Translations under genes and position numbers: made by a program
The notes under the pieces: model-generated
Seen by the model: only the letters and a program-made list of their open reading frames with translations
The model's database searches: none
Told to the model about the DNA's origin: nothing
Source of the DNA: Flavobacteriales bacterium
GTDB lineage: Bacteria; Bacteroidota; Bacteroidia; Flavobacteriales_F; PHOS-HE28
NCBI GenBank assembly: GCA_020635715.1
Contig: JACJZG010000051.1
Span: 1-30,978 of the forward strand
Direction: 5' to 3'
DNA: 30,978 nt
In this document: one piece after another, positions 1-7,278 of the stretch
Layout: every line of letters begins with the position of its first letter
How positions within the stretch are numbered: position 1 is the stretch's first letter

Positions 1-837
1 TTGCATGACCTCCTCGGACCCAGTGTCATAGACCCAGGCCACCAGGTAGAAATTGGCCGTATTCCAAGCAGGGTCCAGGCTGTAGGCTGGAATATCCACG
101 GTCACGGTGTCACCCGCTGCGGCGGAACCGGTCACCACCGGTTCGCCCCAGGTTCCGTTCAGGTTGGCACGCAACATATGGCGGTGGTCATAATCGGGTA
201 CATCCGGGGGGCTGGCTTCCGCATCAAGCTGCCAGTCGACCACATGGTCCTCCACCAAGTAGACCACCAGGTTGTGATCGCCTTGAACATCCTCCACGAA
301 GCTCAGCCGGACCTGGGCGCTCAACGCGTCTCCTTGCACCGTGATATCGGTGATCTCCAGATCGAACGCGGAGGGCTCGCCTGCGATCTCGGCCACGGCC
401 GCTCCCCAGCTTCCCTCTGAAACGACAACGCTGTTATCGAAGGGCCGTCGGCTGATGAGTCCTGCCGGGAAGAAGAAGACCTGGAAGGCCTGCTGATAGG
501 TGGTGCCGGCCGGGGTGCGATGGTCCGAGTCATAGATGCCATCACCGATCGGGGCATAGGGCGCGGCGAAGCTGCCAGCATGAACACCGACCAGGATGAG
601 GTTCTCACCGAAGAGGTCGTTCTGCAGGTCCTGGGCGATGCGGGCGGCACGTGGGCAGTTGTTGCAACGGTGACCGGTGATGTCCTCCAAGAGGACCTTC
701 CTGACCACGGCTTCCGTGGTGTCACCGCCGCCATTGCCGTTGTTCGCGCTTGGCGGGGTGGGGTCATCCACATAGTCGCACGCCTGGAAGGTGGCCGCAG
801 CGATGCCGATCACGAGGAGGAGCTTGGTGAAGCGCAT
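1..837 (-). CDS. Omp28-related outer-membrane lipoprotein (partial, C-terminus beyond window)
   Basis: The reading frame starts at ATG 837 and is still open at position 1 (279 codons visible), so the C-terminus is missing. The N-terminus is a lipoprotein signal: a short basic start, a hydrophobic run and a Cys at residue 20 (FQAC), followed by an Asp/Pro/Gly/Asn-rich linker. A thioredoxin-like segment follows with the pair C58-N-N-C61 in LEDITGHRCNNCPRAAR. This fits the Omp28 family of Bacteroidota, which have a thioredoxin-fold N-terminal part and a beta-rich C-terminal part. The start lies 3 nt after the DUF6029 stop codon, so the two are surely cotranscribed. The exact function is unknown. 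A role in surface thiol chemistry is inferred from the CxxC pair and the neighbouring TlpA and Omp28 genes. Confidence 0.87.
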   Translation of the reverse strand, partial: MRFTKLLLVIGIAAATFQACDYVDDPTPPSANNGNGGGDTTEAVVRKVLLEDITGHRCNNCPRAARIAQDLQNDLFGENLILVGVHAGSFAAPYAPIGDGIYDSDHRTPAGTTYQQAFQVFFFPAGLISRRPFDNSVVVSEGSWGAAVAEIAGEPSAFDLEITDITVQGDALSAQVRLSFVEDVQGDHNLVVYLVEDHVVDWQLDAEASPPDVPDYDHRHMLRANLNGTWGEPVVTGSAAAGDTVTVDIPAYSLDPAWNTANFYLVAWVYDTGSEEVMQ

Positions 838-840
838 GGC

Positions 841-2526
841 TTAGAACGTGCTGGTGATGGACAAGGTAAGTCCGTTGGCGGCAGGCACCTGGCGGCACAC
901 CCCGCCTACGCAGAAGATGCCCGCCCGCTGGCGGCCATAGTTAACCTGGAAGCGGTTGCCGTGACGGATGTAGCCCACGGAGCCGATGGGGTAGTGAAGC
1001 TGTTCGAGGCCCTTGGACTCCAGCTTGGCATCACCGATGTAGTTGAACTGGTCCATGGCGGCCACGAACCAATGCGGGCTGAAGGTGAACTCCGCGAGCG
1101 CGGTGGCCCAATTGCCATGGTCCTGCTTGGTGCTCAAGTGCTGTACCTCGAACCGCACGGAGTTCCGGTCGGTGAAGTTGTGCAGGCCCTCCAGCACGAA
1201 GATGTCCGCATGAACGGCGGGCTGGCCCGGTTTGCCTTGGATGATGTCGATGTCATACCAGATATTGAGGTAGGTGAGCGCGAACTCCCAGTTCTCGCTC
1301 ACCTTCTTCCGCAGCTCGATGTTCATGTCCTGGAAATAGCGCCGCTTCCCGGGACTGAAGAACTCCGTGCGATAGCCTACCCTGGCCGTGGTGTCGTCCG
1401 CGGCTCCGAGCCGGGTGGTGTCCAACGCATAGGCCACCGAGTAGTTCAGGGCCAGTTTGGTGCCGTACTTGCCACCGAGCTTGGTGCCCTTCTTCCATTT
1501 GTAGAAGAGCTCGCCCTGTGCGGCCACTTCCCCGTTGGGCTGGGTGGCGTACGGATAGAGCGTTGCCGGCAGGTTGTACGTGTGCTGCTTCGCCAGTGGA
1601 GGCAGGAAGTTGATGTTCAGGTCGAAGGGTGTGGCCGCGGCGCGGTCACTCTGGAAGAACATGTTGTCGAACGAGTGCGCACCCATGGACAGGCCGAAAC
1701 CGCGTACCGAATAGGTGGCGTTCACCAGGAGGCCCTGGCCCTCCTTGTAGATGAAGCCGTTCTTGTTGTTCGGGTCGTTGATCTTGTAGGCGTATTCCGT
1801 GTAGAGGTTCCAGCGCGGGGTGGTGTAGTTGAGGCGGAAGGCCCAAGCACCCACGTTCTGGGGCAGCTCCAACTGGGGATCCCGGTCCTCCTGGAACTTG
1901 CTGACGAAGCCGGCCCCGATGATCAGGTTGTTCGCGCTGGTCCAGCTCGTGTCAAGCAGTTCGCTCAAGGACAGCTCCGCGTCTATCCCCCGGACGATCC
2001 CCGGGCCTTTCACCGCCTGGTTCACGAAGCTCAAGCGCTGTTGGCCGATGACCCCTTTCAGGTAAAGGCCGCGCACCGGGCGGTACTTCAGGCGTACCCC
2101 GTCCATGGCGTTGTCCACGCCGAGGTAGCGTTCCTCATAGCTCCGGAAGATCATGCCCTGGCCGAACTGCTCGAAGAAGTTGCCGACGGTCACCTCGAGG
2201 TCGTCCTGCTTGTACTTGGCATAGCGGTAGCCGATCCCACCACCGGAATAGGCCATCCCGGCGGGGTAGCCGGCCAGTGCCGGGGTGTAGTTCTCGAAGC
2301 GGGCGCCCGCTTCGAAGGGGCCGTTCGTATAGATGAGGTTGACCCAGGAATTGGCCGCCAGGCGTTGATCCGGTACAACCGCACCGATGGCGCTGTCCAC
2401 ATTGTAGTACTGGGCATCCGTGCTGAAGTTCCCGTGGATGCCGCCTCCCTGCTGGGCCTGAAGGGCCGGTGCGAAGAGTAGGAGGGGCAGGAGCGCTCGG
2501 CCCCGGCTAGCTGGGTGGTTGGCCAT
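841..2526 (-). CDS. DUF6029 family outer-membrane beta-barrel protein
   Basis: The product is 561 aa. A signal peptide ends near ALQAQQ (about residue 25). The rest is dominated by alternating aromatic/polar strands typical of an outer-membrane barrel, and the chain ends in Phe (SITSTF), as barrel proteins usually do. I recognise it as DUF6029, a Bacteroidota-specific family without an established function. The only two cysteines are C539 and C544 in FCVGGVCRQVP near the C-terminus, so they could form one disulfide. The start is 9 nt after the TlpA stop and the stop is 3 nt before the Omp28 lipoprotein start, so this is the middle of a tight operon. The cysteine pair beside CxxC-bearing neighbours suggests that its folding or activity depends on them (inference). 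Confidence 0.86.
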   Translation of the reverse strand: MANHPASRGRALLPLLLFAPALQAQQGGGIHGNFSTDAQYYNVDSAIGAVVPDQRLAANSWVNLIYTNGPFEAGARFENYTPALAGYPAGMAYSGGGIGYRYAKYKQDDLEVTVGNFFEQFGQGMIFRSYEERYLGVDNAMDGVRLKYRPVRGLYLKGVIGQQRLSFVNQAVKGPGIVRGIDAELSLSELLDTSWTSANNLIIGAGFVSKFQEDRDPQLELPQNVGAWAFRLNYTTPRWNLYTEYAYKINDPNNKNGFIYKEGQGLLVNATYSVRGFGLSMGAHSFDNMFFQSDRAAATPFDLNINFLPPLAKQHTYNLPATLYPYATQPNGEVAAQGELFYKWKKGTKLGGKYGTKLALNYSVAYALDTTRLGAADDTTARVGYRTEFFSPGKRRYFQDMNIELRKKVSENWEFALTYLNIWYDIDIIQGKPGQPAVHADIFVLEGLHNFTDRNSVRFEVQHLSTKQDHGNWATALAEFTFSPHWFVAAMDQFNYIGDAKLESKGLEQLHYPIGSVGYIRHGNRFQVNYGRQRAGIFCVGGVCRQVPAANGLTLSITSTF

Positions 2527-2535
2527 AAGGGCGGA

Positions 2536-3036
2536 TCACTTCTTGCCGACGAGCTCCCGCACCTTCTGGTACAGCTCCTTCTCGTCCCCGGGTTCGTAGT
2601 TGTTGTGCTGGTAGACCACTTCACCCTTGCCGTTCAACAGGAAGGTATGCGGCACATTATTCACATTGAGGGCGCGCTTCAGGTCGCCGTTCGGATCGAG
2701 GTATACCTCATAATCCCAGTCCTGCCCGTTCACGTAGGGGGCCACGCGCGCCGTGCTGCGCGCGTCATCGATGGACACGGCGATCAGCTTCACGCCGGTC
2801 TCGTCCTGCCACCGGTCATATTGGTCGGCGATGGTGCTCAACTCACGCTTGCACGGTGCGCACCAGGTGGCCCAGAAGTTCACGATGATGGGCTTGCCAT
2901 CATTGCTCCAGGTCTTCGTGTCCACCGTCCTGCCATCGAGGGATCGCAGGGAGACGGAGGGCAGGTGGATCTGTGCGGCCAGGCTGATGGGGAACACCAG
3001 GACGATCAGCGAACTAAGGAGGGTCTTCATGGTCAT
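2536..3036 (-). CDS. TlpA-like thiol-disulfide oxidoreductase (secreted thioredoxin fold)
   Basis: A 166-aa product beginning MTMKTLL is chosen. The second Met (3030) is equally possible, and an upstream in-frame ATG at 3078 would put the arm of a hairpin into coding sequence. A signal peptide ends at SLAAQ. The thioredoxin fold is clear: the active site FWATWCAPCKREL, then a central segment with VSIDDA, and a C-terminal VPHTFLLNGKGEVV containing the cis-Pro. TlpA/ResA-type proteins reduce disulfides or maintain thiols outside the cytoplasm. It sits between a T9SS-exported Omp28-like protein and DUF6029/Omp28. The 13-bp hairpin 13 nt upstream of its start suggests that its expression is partly uncoupled from the gene before it. 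Confidence 0.9.
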   Translation of the reverse strand: MTMKTLLSSLIVLVFPISLAAQIHLPSVSLRSLDGRTVDTKTWSNDGKPIIVNFWATWCAPCKRELSTIADQYDRWQDETGVKLIAVSIDDARSTARVAPYVNGQDWDYEVYLDPNGDLKRALNVNNVPHTFLLNGKGEVVYQHNNYEPGDEKELYQKVRELVGKK

Positions 3037-3049
3037 GTCTGTTGGAAAT

Positions 3050-3100
3050 GGAAGGTCGGCGTCCGAAGATGCGAACATCGTACCGGAACGCCGACCTTCC
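3050..3100 (-). terminator. 13-bp perfect inverted repeat between the T9SS Omp28-like gene and the TlpA-like gene
   Basis: Positions 3050-3062 (GGAAGGTCGGCGT) are the exact reverse complement of 3088-3100, with a 25-nt loop. On the minus strand the hairpin begins 15 nt after the stop codon of the 3116-4810 gene and is followed by ATTTCC, a weak T-rich stretch, before the ATG at 3036. It is probably a terminator or partial terminator (attenuator) for the upstream gene. A purely stabilising mRNA hairpin is the alternative. Confidence 0.65.
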
Positions 3101-3115
3101 TATTCCCGCTGGGGC

Positions 3116-4810
3116 TTACTTGGTCAGATTCACCGTGCGGCTGGCGCGGAAGCCGTCCGCGGTGATGTGCACGAAGTAGACACCATCGTTCAAGCTGCTG
3201 AGGTCGAGCACTTCACGCTGGGTACCGCCGTTGAGCGGGCGGTTGATGCCGTACACGCGCTCACCCAAGGTGTTGAACACCTCGATGCTGGCATTGCCGG
3301 AACCCATCGAGGCATCGAACATCAGGTTCAACGCACCGTTCGTCGGGTTCGGGAAGACGCGCAGTTCCTGACCGGCCTCGTTCTCCTCCATGCCCACGAG
3401 CACCGGCGCCAGAGCGGCCTGCAGGATCTCCTTCGTGGAGACGTTCTGCACGAAGGCGACCACGGTCACATCCTGGACACCACCATCCCAGAAGTTGTAG
3501 TTCCCCTGGGCAGGGCCGCCAAAGACCATGGTGTACTCGCGGTTCACGGTCTGGGTGACGTCCTCCGCGAACGGAGTGAGGGTGTTTCCCTGGCCGTTCG
3601 GCAGCATCTTGCGCTGCACGAAATGGAACTCATCCTGGGTGGTCGTGGAAGCCGCGTAGTCGTACCCGTTCTCCACGAGCCCGATGTGCAGCTTGTGGGT
3701 GCCGGTGTATTCCCACAGGGGGGTCACCTCGGCGGTTACGTTGATGGTGTTGCCATTGGTCCAGTAGGAGAGTTGGAGATCGACGAAGGCGTTACGCGCG
3801 GCCTGGTCCTGGATGTAGCTGGCGCCGACACTCGTCATCGGCTTGCCATCGATGAAGAGGTCCGGGATGCCAGTGACACCGTAGTAGGACTTCCGCGTGT
3901 TACCGTCCGGGTTGTAGCTTGGATCGTTGCCCGGTGAAGGCCAGTTCATGTGGTACTTGATCGCTGCGATGTTGTTGCCGGCCTGGTTGGTGTTCAAACT
4001 GGTCAACGTAGGCCCGAAGGTCACGTTCAAGCTGGCGCAGGGAGGGCAGGTGGAGCTGGTGAATTGCTCAATGATGGTGGTACGCGGTGCGCTCTGGTCG
4101 GCAACGCCCACGTTCTGGTCCAGCAGGTCGTTGGATGCCACGCCGTCGGCCGGAACATCACTGATATCGACCGCGATCGAGTGGCTGCCCAGGCTCGCGC
4201 TCCAAGGCGTGGGGTGCGAGAAGGTGTAGGACTCACCGGGATCGATGCTGGCGGTCACCGGCACGCTGACGGGCGTCCCGCCATCCACCGTGTAGGTCAG
4301 GGTGAAGCTGGTGATCGGGGTCACACCCGTGTTCACCACACTACCCGTGATGGTCAGGTCACCCTGGACCACCACCGGCTCCATGGTCAAGTTCTCCACG
4401 GCCAGGTCGGTACCCAGGAAGACCTGGGAGGTCTGGCTGCTCGCGAAGGCACCACCCGAGGCCACTTCCAGACCATCAACGACCACCGTGTATCCACCTT
4501 CACCATAGGCGCAGCACCAGCCATCGCCATAGGAATCTTCGGCGTGGAAGAAGATCTGGGTGCCGACGGGCACGCACACCGTAACAGGGTCCAGTGGATA
4601 TTCCCCATTGGCGGTCGCGTTGGCATACCCATCGCCGCTCGCGTAGACCGGGGTGTTGTTCGGACCGGTCAGCGACCAGGAGATCTCCGAACCGTAGCGG
4701 TCCAGTACAACGTTCACCGTCACCTCGGACTCACCGACCGGGCATTGGGCGTTCACTTGGGTCGACACCAAGGAGATGGCGGCGACGAGGAGTAGATTCT
4801 TCTTCATCAA
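3116..4810 (-). CDS. T9SS-exported Omp28-like thioredoxin-fold protein with type A sorting domain
   Basis: The product is 564 aa (M1 at 4810; M2 at 4807 equally possible). A signal peptide ends at QVNAQ. Residues 23-125 form a Cys-containing beta domain with the signature DSYGDGWCC. Residues about 135-235 look like a CARDB-type beta-sandwich (VVNTGVTPITSFTLTYTVDGG). An Omp28/thioredoxin-like domain follows with C255-P-P-C258 and the cis-Pro-like segment TGIPDLFIDG. The C-terminal 85 residues are a T9SS type A sorting domain (LRVFPNPTNGALNL, DLSSLNDGVYFVHI). The protein should be exported through the SprA pathway and held at, or released from, the cell surface. A -7 element (TACTTTTG) lies about 52 nt upstream. 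Its place before TlpA-DUF6029-Omp28 suggests a shared redox task (inference). Confidence 0.9.
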   Translation of the reverse strand: MMKKNLLLVAAISLVSTQVNAQCPVGESEVTVNVVLDRYGSEISWSLTGPNNTPVYASGDGYANATANGEYPLDPVTVCVPVGTQIFFHAEDSYGDGWCCAYGEGGYTVVVDGLEVASGGAFASSQTSQVFLGTDLAVENLTMEPVVVQGDLTITGSVVNTGVTPITSFTLTYTVDGGTPVSVPVTASIDPGESYTFSHPTPWSASLGSHSIAVDISDVPADGVASNDLLDQNVGVADQSAPRTTIIEQFTSSTCPPCASLNVTFGPTLTSLNTNQAGNNIAAIKYHMNWPSPGNDPSYNPDGNTRKSYYGVTGIPDLFIDGKPMTSVGASYIQDQAARNAFVDLQLSYWTNGNTINVTAEVTPLWEYTGTHKLHIGLVENGYDYAASTTTQDEFHFVQRKMLPNGQGNTLTPFAEDVTQTVNREYTMVFGGPAQGNYNFWDGGVQDVTVVAFVQNVSTKEILQAALAPVLVGMEENEAGQELRVFPNPTNGALNLMFDASMGSGNASIEVFNTLGERVYGINRPLNGGTQREVLDLSSLNDGVYFVHITADGFRASRTVNLTK

Positions 4811-4862
4811 GAGCGGTTGTTGGTTCGTAGGGATCGAGGGCGTTGCTATTTTTCCAGTCGGT

Positions 4863-4870
4863 CAAAAGTA
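4863..4870 (-). promoter_or_regulatory. Predicted Bacteroidota -7 element for the T9SS Omp28-like gene
   Basis: On the minus strand the sequence reads TACTTTTG, a full match to TAnnTTTG. It ends 52 nt before the ATG at 4810. No clear -33 TTG was found at the usual spacing, so this rests on the -7 match and its position in the divergent intergenic region. Confidence 0.5.
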
Positions 4871-4981
4871 GACGGGGTGCGGAACCGTGAGCTGGGTTTG
4901 TCGGGCATGCCTTGGGATCCTGTCTGGCCACGCGTGACAACGGATAGGGATGCATTGAACGCCTCGGAGGACTCCCGGCCT

Positions 4982-4989
4982 TACATTTG
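4982..4989 (+). promoter_or_regulatory. Predicted -7 element for the small T9SS cargo gene
   Basis: TACATTTG fully matches TAnnTTTG. A TTG lies at 4955-4957, slightly farther upstream than ideal. The in-frame ATG at 4991 would then be at or before the transcription start, which supports choosing the start at 5024 or 5027, where the signal peptide begins. Confidence 0.5.
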
Positions 4990-5023
4990 CATGGAAGCCG
5001 CAATGGCTTCCCGAACGATAACC

Positions 5024-5785
5024 ATGATGAAGTTACGCTACGCGCTCATTCTCCTCCTTCCAGCATTCGTCCTTCAGACGAACGCACAACTGCTGACCCT
5101 TACTGACGAAGGTGGCGGCACCGTTGCGAGTGGAAGCACTGTCGTCCACTACGGAGATGTGATGAACGAGTTGGAGCAGGTACACCTTACAGCGACCTTG
5201 AACGGTGCTGAGTCGAAGGAGGTGAACATGCGTCGGTTCGAGATCACCGTGCAGCCGGGGACCCAGAACTACTACTGCTGGGGTGTTTGCTACGATGCGC
5301 TGGACGCCGGTGTTCTTCCGATCTGGAATTCCCTGGGCATCCATTCGCTGGACATGGACGGTGGGGTTCCGGTGAACAATTTCACCGGCTATCACAGGCC
5401 CCAAGGTCTCGAGGGCACGAACACCTACCGCTACATCTGGTTCGATGTGGACAACCGTGACGATAGTGTATGGGTGGACATCGAGTTCCAGATCACGGCC
5501 GTTGGGATCGAGGAGAATGCGGCGAGCGCCAGTCTCAATGTGTTCCCGAACCCCTCGAAAGGAGCTGATGTTCAGTTCGAGGTGGACATGCCCACCGTCA
5601 GCGGAGCTACTGCCCTGGTGATCCACAATGCGGTCGGACAGCGTATCCGTACCACGCCTATCCGGAGTGGCCAGCCCATCGCACGGCTTTCCACGGAGGG
5701 CCTGGCACCCGGCCTCTACTTCGCGACGCTGGATCAACAAGGGCGCAGCCTGGTCACCCAGCGTTTCGTTGTCAGCGGTCGCTGA
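5024..5785 (+). CDS. Small secreted protein with T9SS type A C-terminal sorting domain
   Basis: The product is 253 aa starting MMKLRYALILLLPAFVLQTNAQ, a clean signal peptide (the second Met at 5027 is the alternative). The central 130 residues are a beta-rich domain with two cysteines close together (YYCWGVCYD) and a strand-rich end (YIWFDVDNRDDSVWVDIEFQIT). I do not recognise the domain. The C-terminal part is a T9SS type A sorting domain (LNVFPNPSKGADVQF, TEGLAPGLYFATL). It is likely secreted through the SprA translocon. It is monocistronic and divergent from the 4810 gene. Its 3' end overlaps the convergent sirtuin by 14 bp, and its transcript probably ends at the palindrome 5806-5831. Confidence 0.87.
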   Translation: MMKLRYALILLLPAFVLQTNAQLLTLTDEGGGTVASGSTVVHYGDVMNELEQVHLTATLNGAESKEVNMRRFEITVQPGTQNYYCWGVCYDALDAGVLPIWNSLGIHSLDMDGGVPVNNFTGYHRPQGLEGTNTYRYIWFDVDNRDDSVWVDIEFQITAVGIEENAASASLNVFPNPSKGADVQFEVDMPTVSGATALVIHNAVGQRIRTTPIRSGQPIARLSTEGLAPGLYFATLDQQGRSLVTQRFVVSGR

Positions 5786-6473
5786 GCGTACCAATGAGAT
5801 GTGAGGCCAGCGCTGGCATGCCAGCGCTGGCTTTCTGTTTCCAGTGGGTGGCACGGCCCAGCCCAGGTGGAAGCTCCATCGGGTCGACCAGATGGAGCGG
5901 TGCGGTCGGGTTCAAGTAGTGGAGCAAGCCAGCCGCTGGGTAGACCTGCAGGGAGGTGCCCACCACGATGAGCACTTCGGCCTGGGCAACGAGTTCGGCG
6001 GCCGCTTCGATCATCGGAACCGGCTCGCCGAACCAAACGATGTGCGGGCGCAGTTGGGATCCCAGCGGGCACAGCTCACCCCACCGCAGGGATGGTCCGT
6101 TCACGGGTGTGATGAAGGTGGGGTCGACCGTGCTGCGGGCCATGGTCACCTCCCCGTGGAGGTGGAGGACACGGGTGCTCCCCGCCCGTTCGTGCAGGTC
6201 GTCGATGTTCTGGGTCACCACGTCCACATCGAACCACTTCTCAAGCTCCGCGATGGTGCGGTGCGCGGCATTCGGCTTGGCGGCGAGGACCTGGGCCCTG
6301 CGCAGATCATAGAAGTGGAGCACCTTCCGTGGGTCTCTTTCCCAGGCTTCCGGGGTGGCCACCTCCTCAATGGGGTATCGTTCCCAAAGCCCGTCCGCAT
6401 CCCGGAAGGTCCGCAGTCCGCTTTCCGCGCTCACGCCGGCTCCGGAGAACACCACCGATCGCTGTTTCCGCAT
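5772..6473 (-). CDS. cobB: NAD-dependent protein deacylase, class III sirtuin (CobB/SIRT5-like)
   Basis: The 233-aa product starts at ATG 6473 (MRKQRSVVFSGAGVSAESG), where family homology begins. It removes acyl groups from lysine using NAD+ in the cytoplasm. Visible motifs are GAGVSAESG with RTFRDADGLW, QNID (88-91), the catalytic H106 in LHLHGE, and GTSLQVYPAAG. Y55 and R58 in FYDLRR match the Tyr-x-x-Arg pair that lets CobB and SIRT5 accept succinyl or malonyl lysine, so desuccinylase activity is likely. The usual four zinc cysteines are missing: only C135 remains (ELCPLGSQLRPHIVWFGE). Similar zinc-less forms occur in Bacteroidota as far as I recall. It is monocistronic and divergent from ruvA. 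Confidence 0.92.
   Translation of the reverse strand: MRKQRSVVFSGAGVSAESGLRTFRDADGLWERYPIEEVATPEAWERDPRKVLHFYDLRRAQVLAAKPNAAHRTIAELEKWFDVDVVTQNIDDLHERAGSTRVLHLHGEVTMARSTVDPTFITPVNGPSLRWGELCPLGSQLRPHIVWFGEPVPMIEAAAELVAQAEVLIVVGTSLQVYPAAGLLHYLNPTAPLHLVDPMELPPGLGRATHWKQKASAGMPALASHLIGTLSDR
5806..5831 (+). terminator. 26-nt perfect palindrome, intrinsic terminator embedded in the sirtuin coding end
   Basis: The 26 bases are their own reverse complement, centred on GCATGC with GCCAGCGCTGGC on either side. On the plus strand they are followed by TTTCTGTTT, and they lie 21 nt after the stop of the T9SS cargo gene. This is a strong rho-independent terminator shape. On the minus strand the same bases encode part of the sirtuin C-terminus (ASAGMPALA), so the terminator is inside an opposing gene. 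Confidence 0.75.
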
Positions 6474-6648
6474 CGTGTGCCGGCCAGGCGATGGGGATCC
6501 TGGACGGGAGGTTGAAGCTAGCCAGCCCGGATCGGTCTTTCGATCCCGCGATCCGTTTATTTTCGCGCCTCCTTGTTGGACCTTATCCGCAGCGCATCGC
6601 CGAACTGTACCCTGGATCTTATTGAAGCCACCCGCAGCGGGGGACAGG

Positions 6649-7257
6649 ATGATCGATAGCCTGAACGGAACTCTTTTGCACACTGGCGTGGACCATGTGG
6701 TCCTCGAGTGCGGCGGTGTGGGCTATCTGGTCCATGCACCCGCGTCGGTGCTCGCCGCACTTCCAACGAACGGCACGATGCGATTGTTCGTTCATTACGC
6801 GGTCTCGGTGGATGTGCGTTCGGGCCAGAGCGAGCACCGGCTTTTCGGCTTCGCCGATCGGGAGGACCGCCAGCTCTTTCGGCGCCTGATCGAAGTGCAG
6901 GGTGTGAGCGCCACCATCGGCATGGCCATCATGGGAGCCCGGAGCGCACAGGACGTGCACACGGCCATCCTCGTTGGCGATGAATCGATGCTGAAGGGCA
7001 TCAAGGGGATCGGTCCCAAGCTGGCACAGCGGATCATCGCCGAACTGCAGGGCAAGCTGGCCGCCGTGCCGATGCCCGGGCGCGTGGCCGTTGCGGGTGG
7101 GGGCAATACCCTGCGGACCGAGGCGTTATCGGCACTGACCTCACTGGGCCTGGATCGGCTGAAGGCGGAACGTGCGATGAACGCGGTGCTACAGGAACAT
7201 GGTGGTGAGGGCCCGGCACTGGAAGAACTCATCCGGCTAACCCTGAAGAACCTCTGA
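6649..7257 (+). CDS. ruvA: Holliday junction branch migration DNA helicase subunit RuvA
   Basis: The product is 202 aa, the normal RuvA length. RuvA forms a tetramer that holds four-way junctions and loads the RuvB motor. The N-terminal OB fold is recognisable (MIDSLNGTLLHTG, VLECGGVGYLV), then LFGFADREDRQLFRRLIEVQGVSATIGMAI, the helix-hairpin-helix KGIKGIGPKLAQRIIAEL, and a C-terminal RuvB-binding domain (LTSLGLDRLKAERAMNAVL). The start at 6649 is fixed by the conserved N-terminus. It lies 21 bp before sprA, the usual order in Bacteroidota, and the two are probably cotranscribed. Confidence 0.96.
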   Translation: MIDSLNGTLLHTGVDHVVLECGGVGYLVHAPASVLAALPTNGTMRLFVHYAVSVDVRSGQSEHRLFGFADREDRQLFRRLIEVQGVSATIGMAIMGARSAQDVHTAILVGDESMLKGIKGIGPKLAQRIIAELQGKLAAVPMPGRVAVAGGGNTLRTEALSALTSLGLDRLKAERAMNAVLQEHGGEGPALEELIRLTLKNL

Positions 7258-7278
7258 CCGGCCCCGGCCTTCATCCAC

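Noticed and set aside
520..2481. A 653-codon open frame on the plus strand opposite the DUF6029 and Omp28 genes
   Set aside because: It is the mirror of real genes with GC-rich codons. Its translation is Val/Gly/Glu/His-rich with no domain, whereas the minus strand has signal peptides and family motifs.
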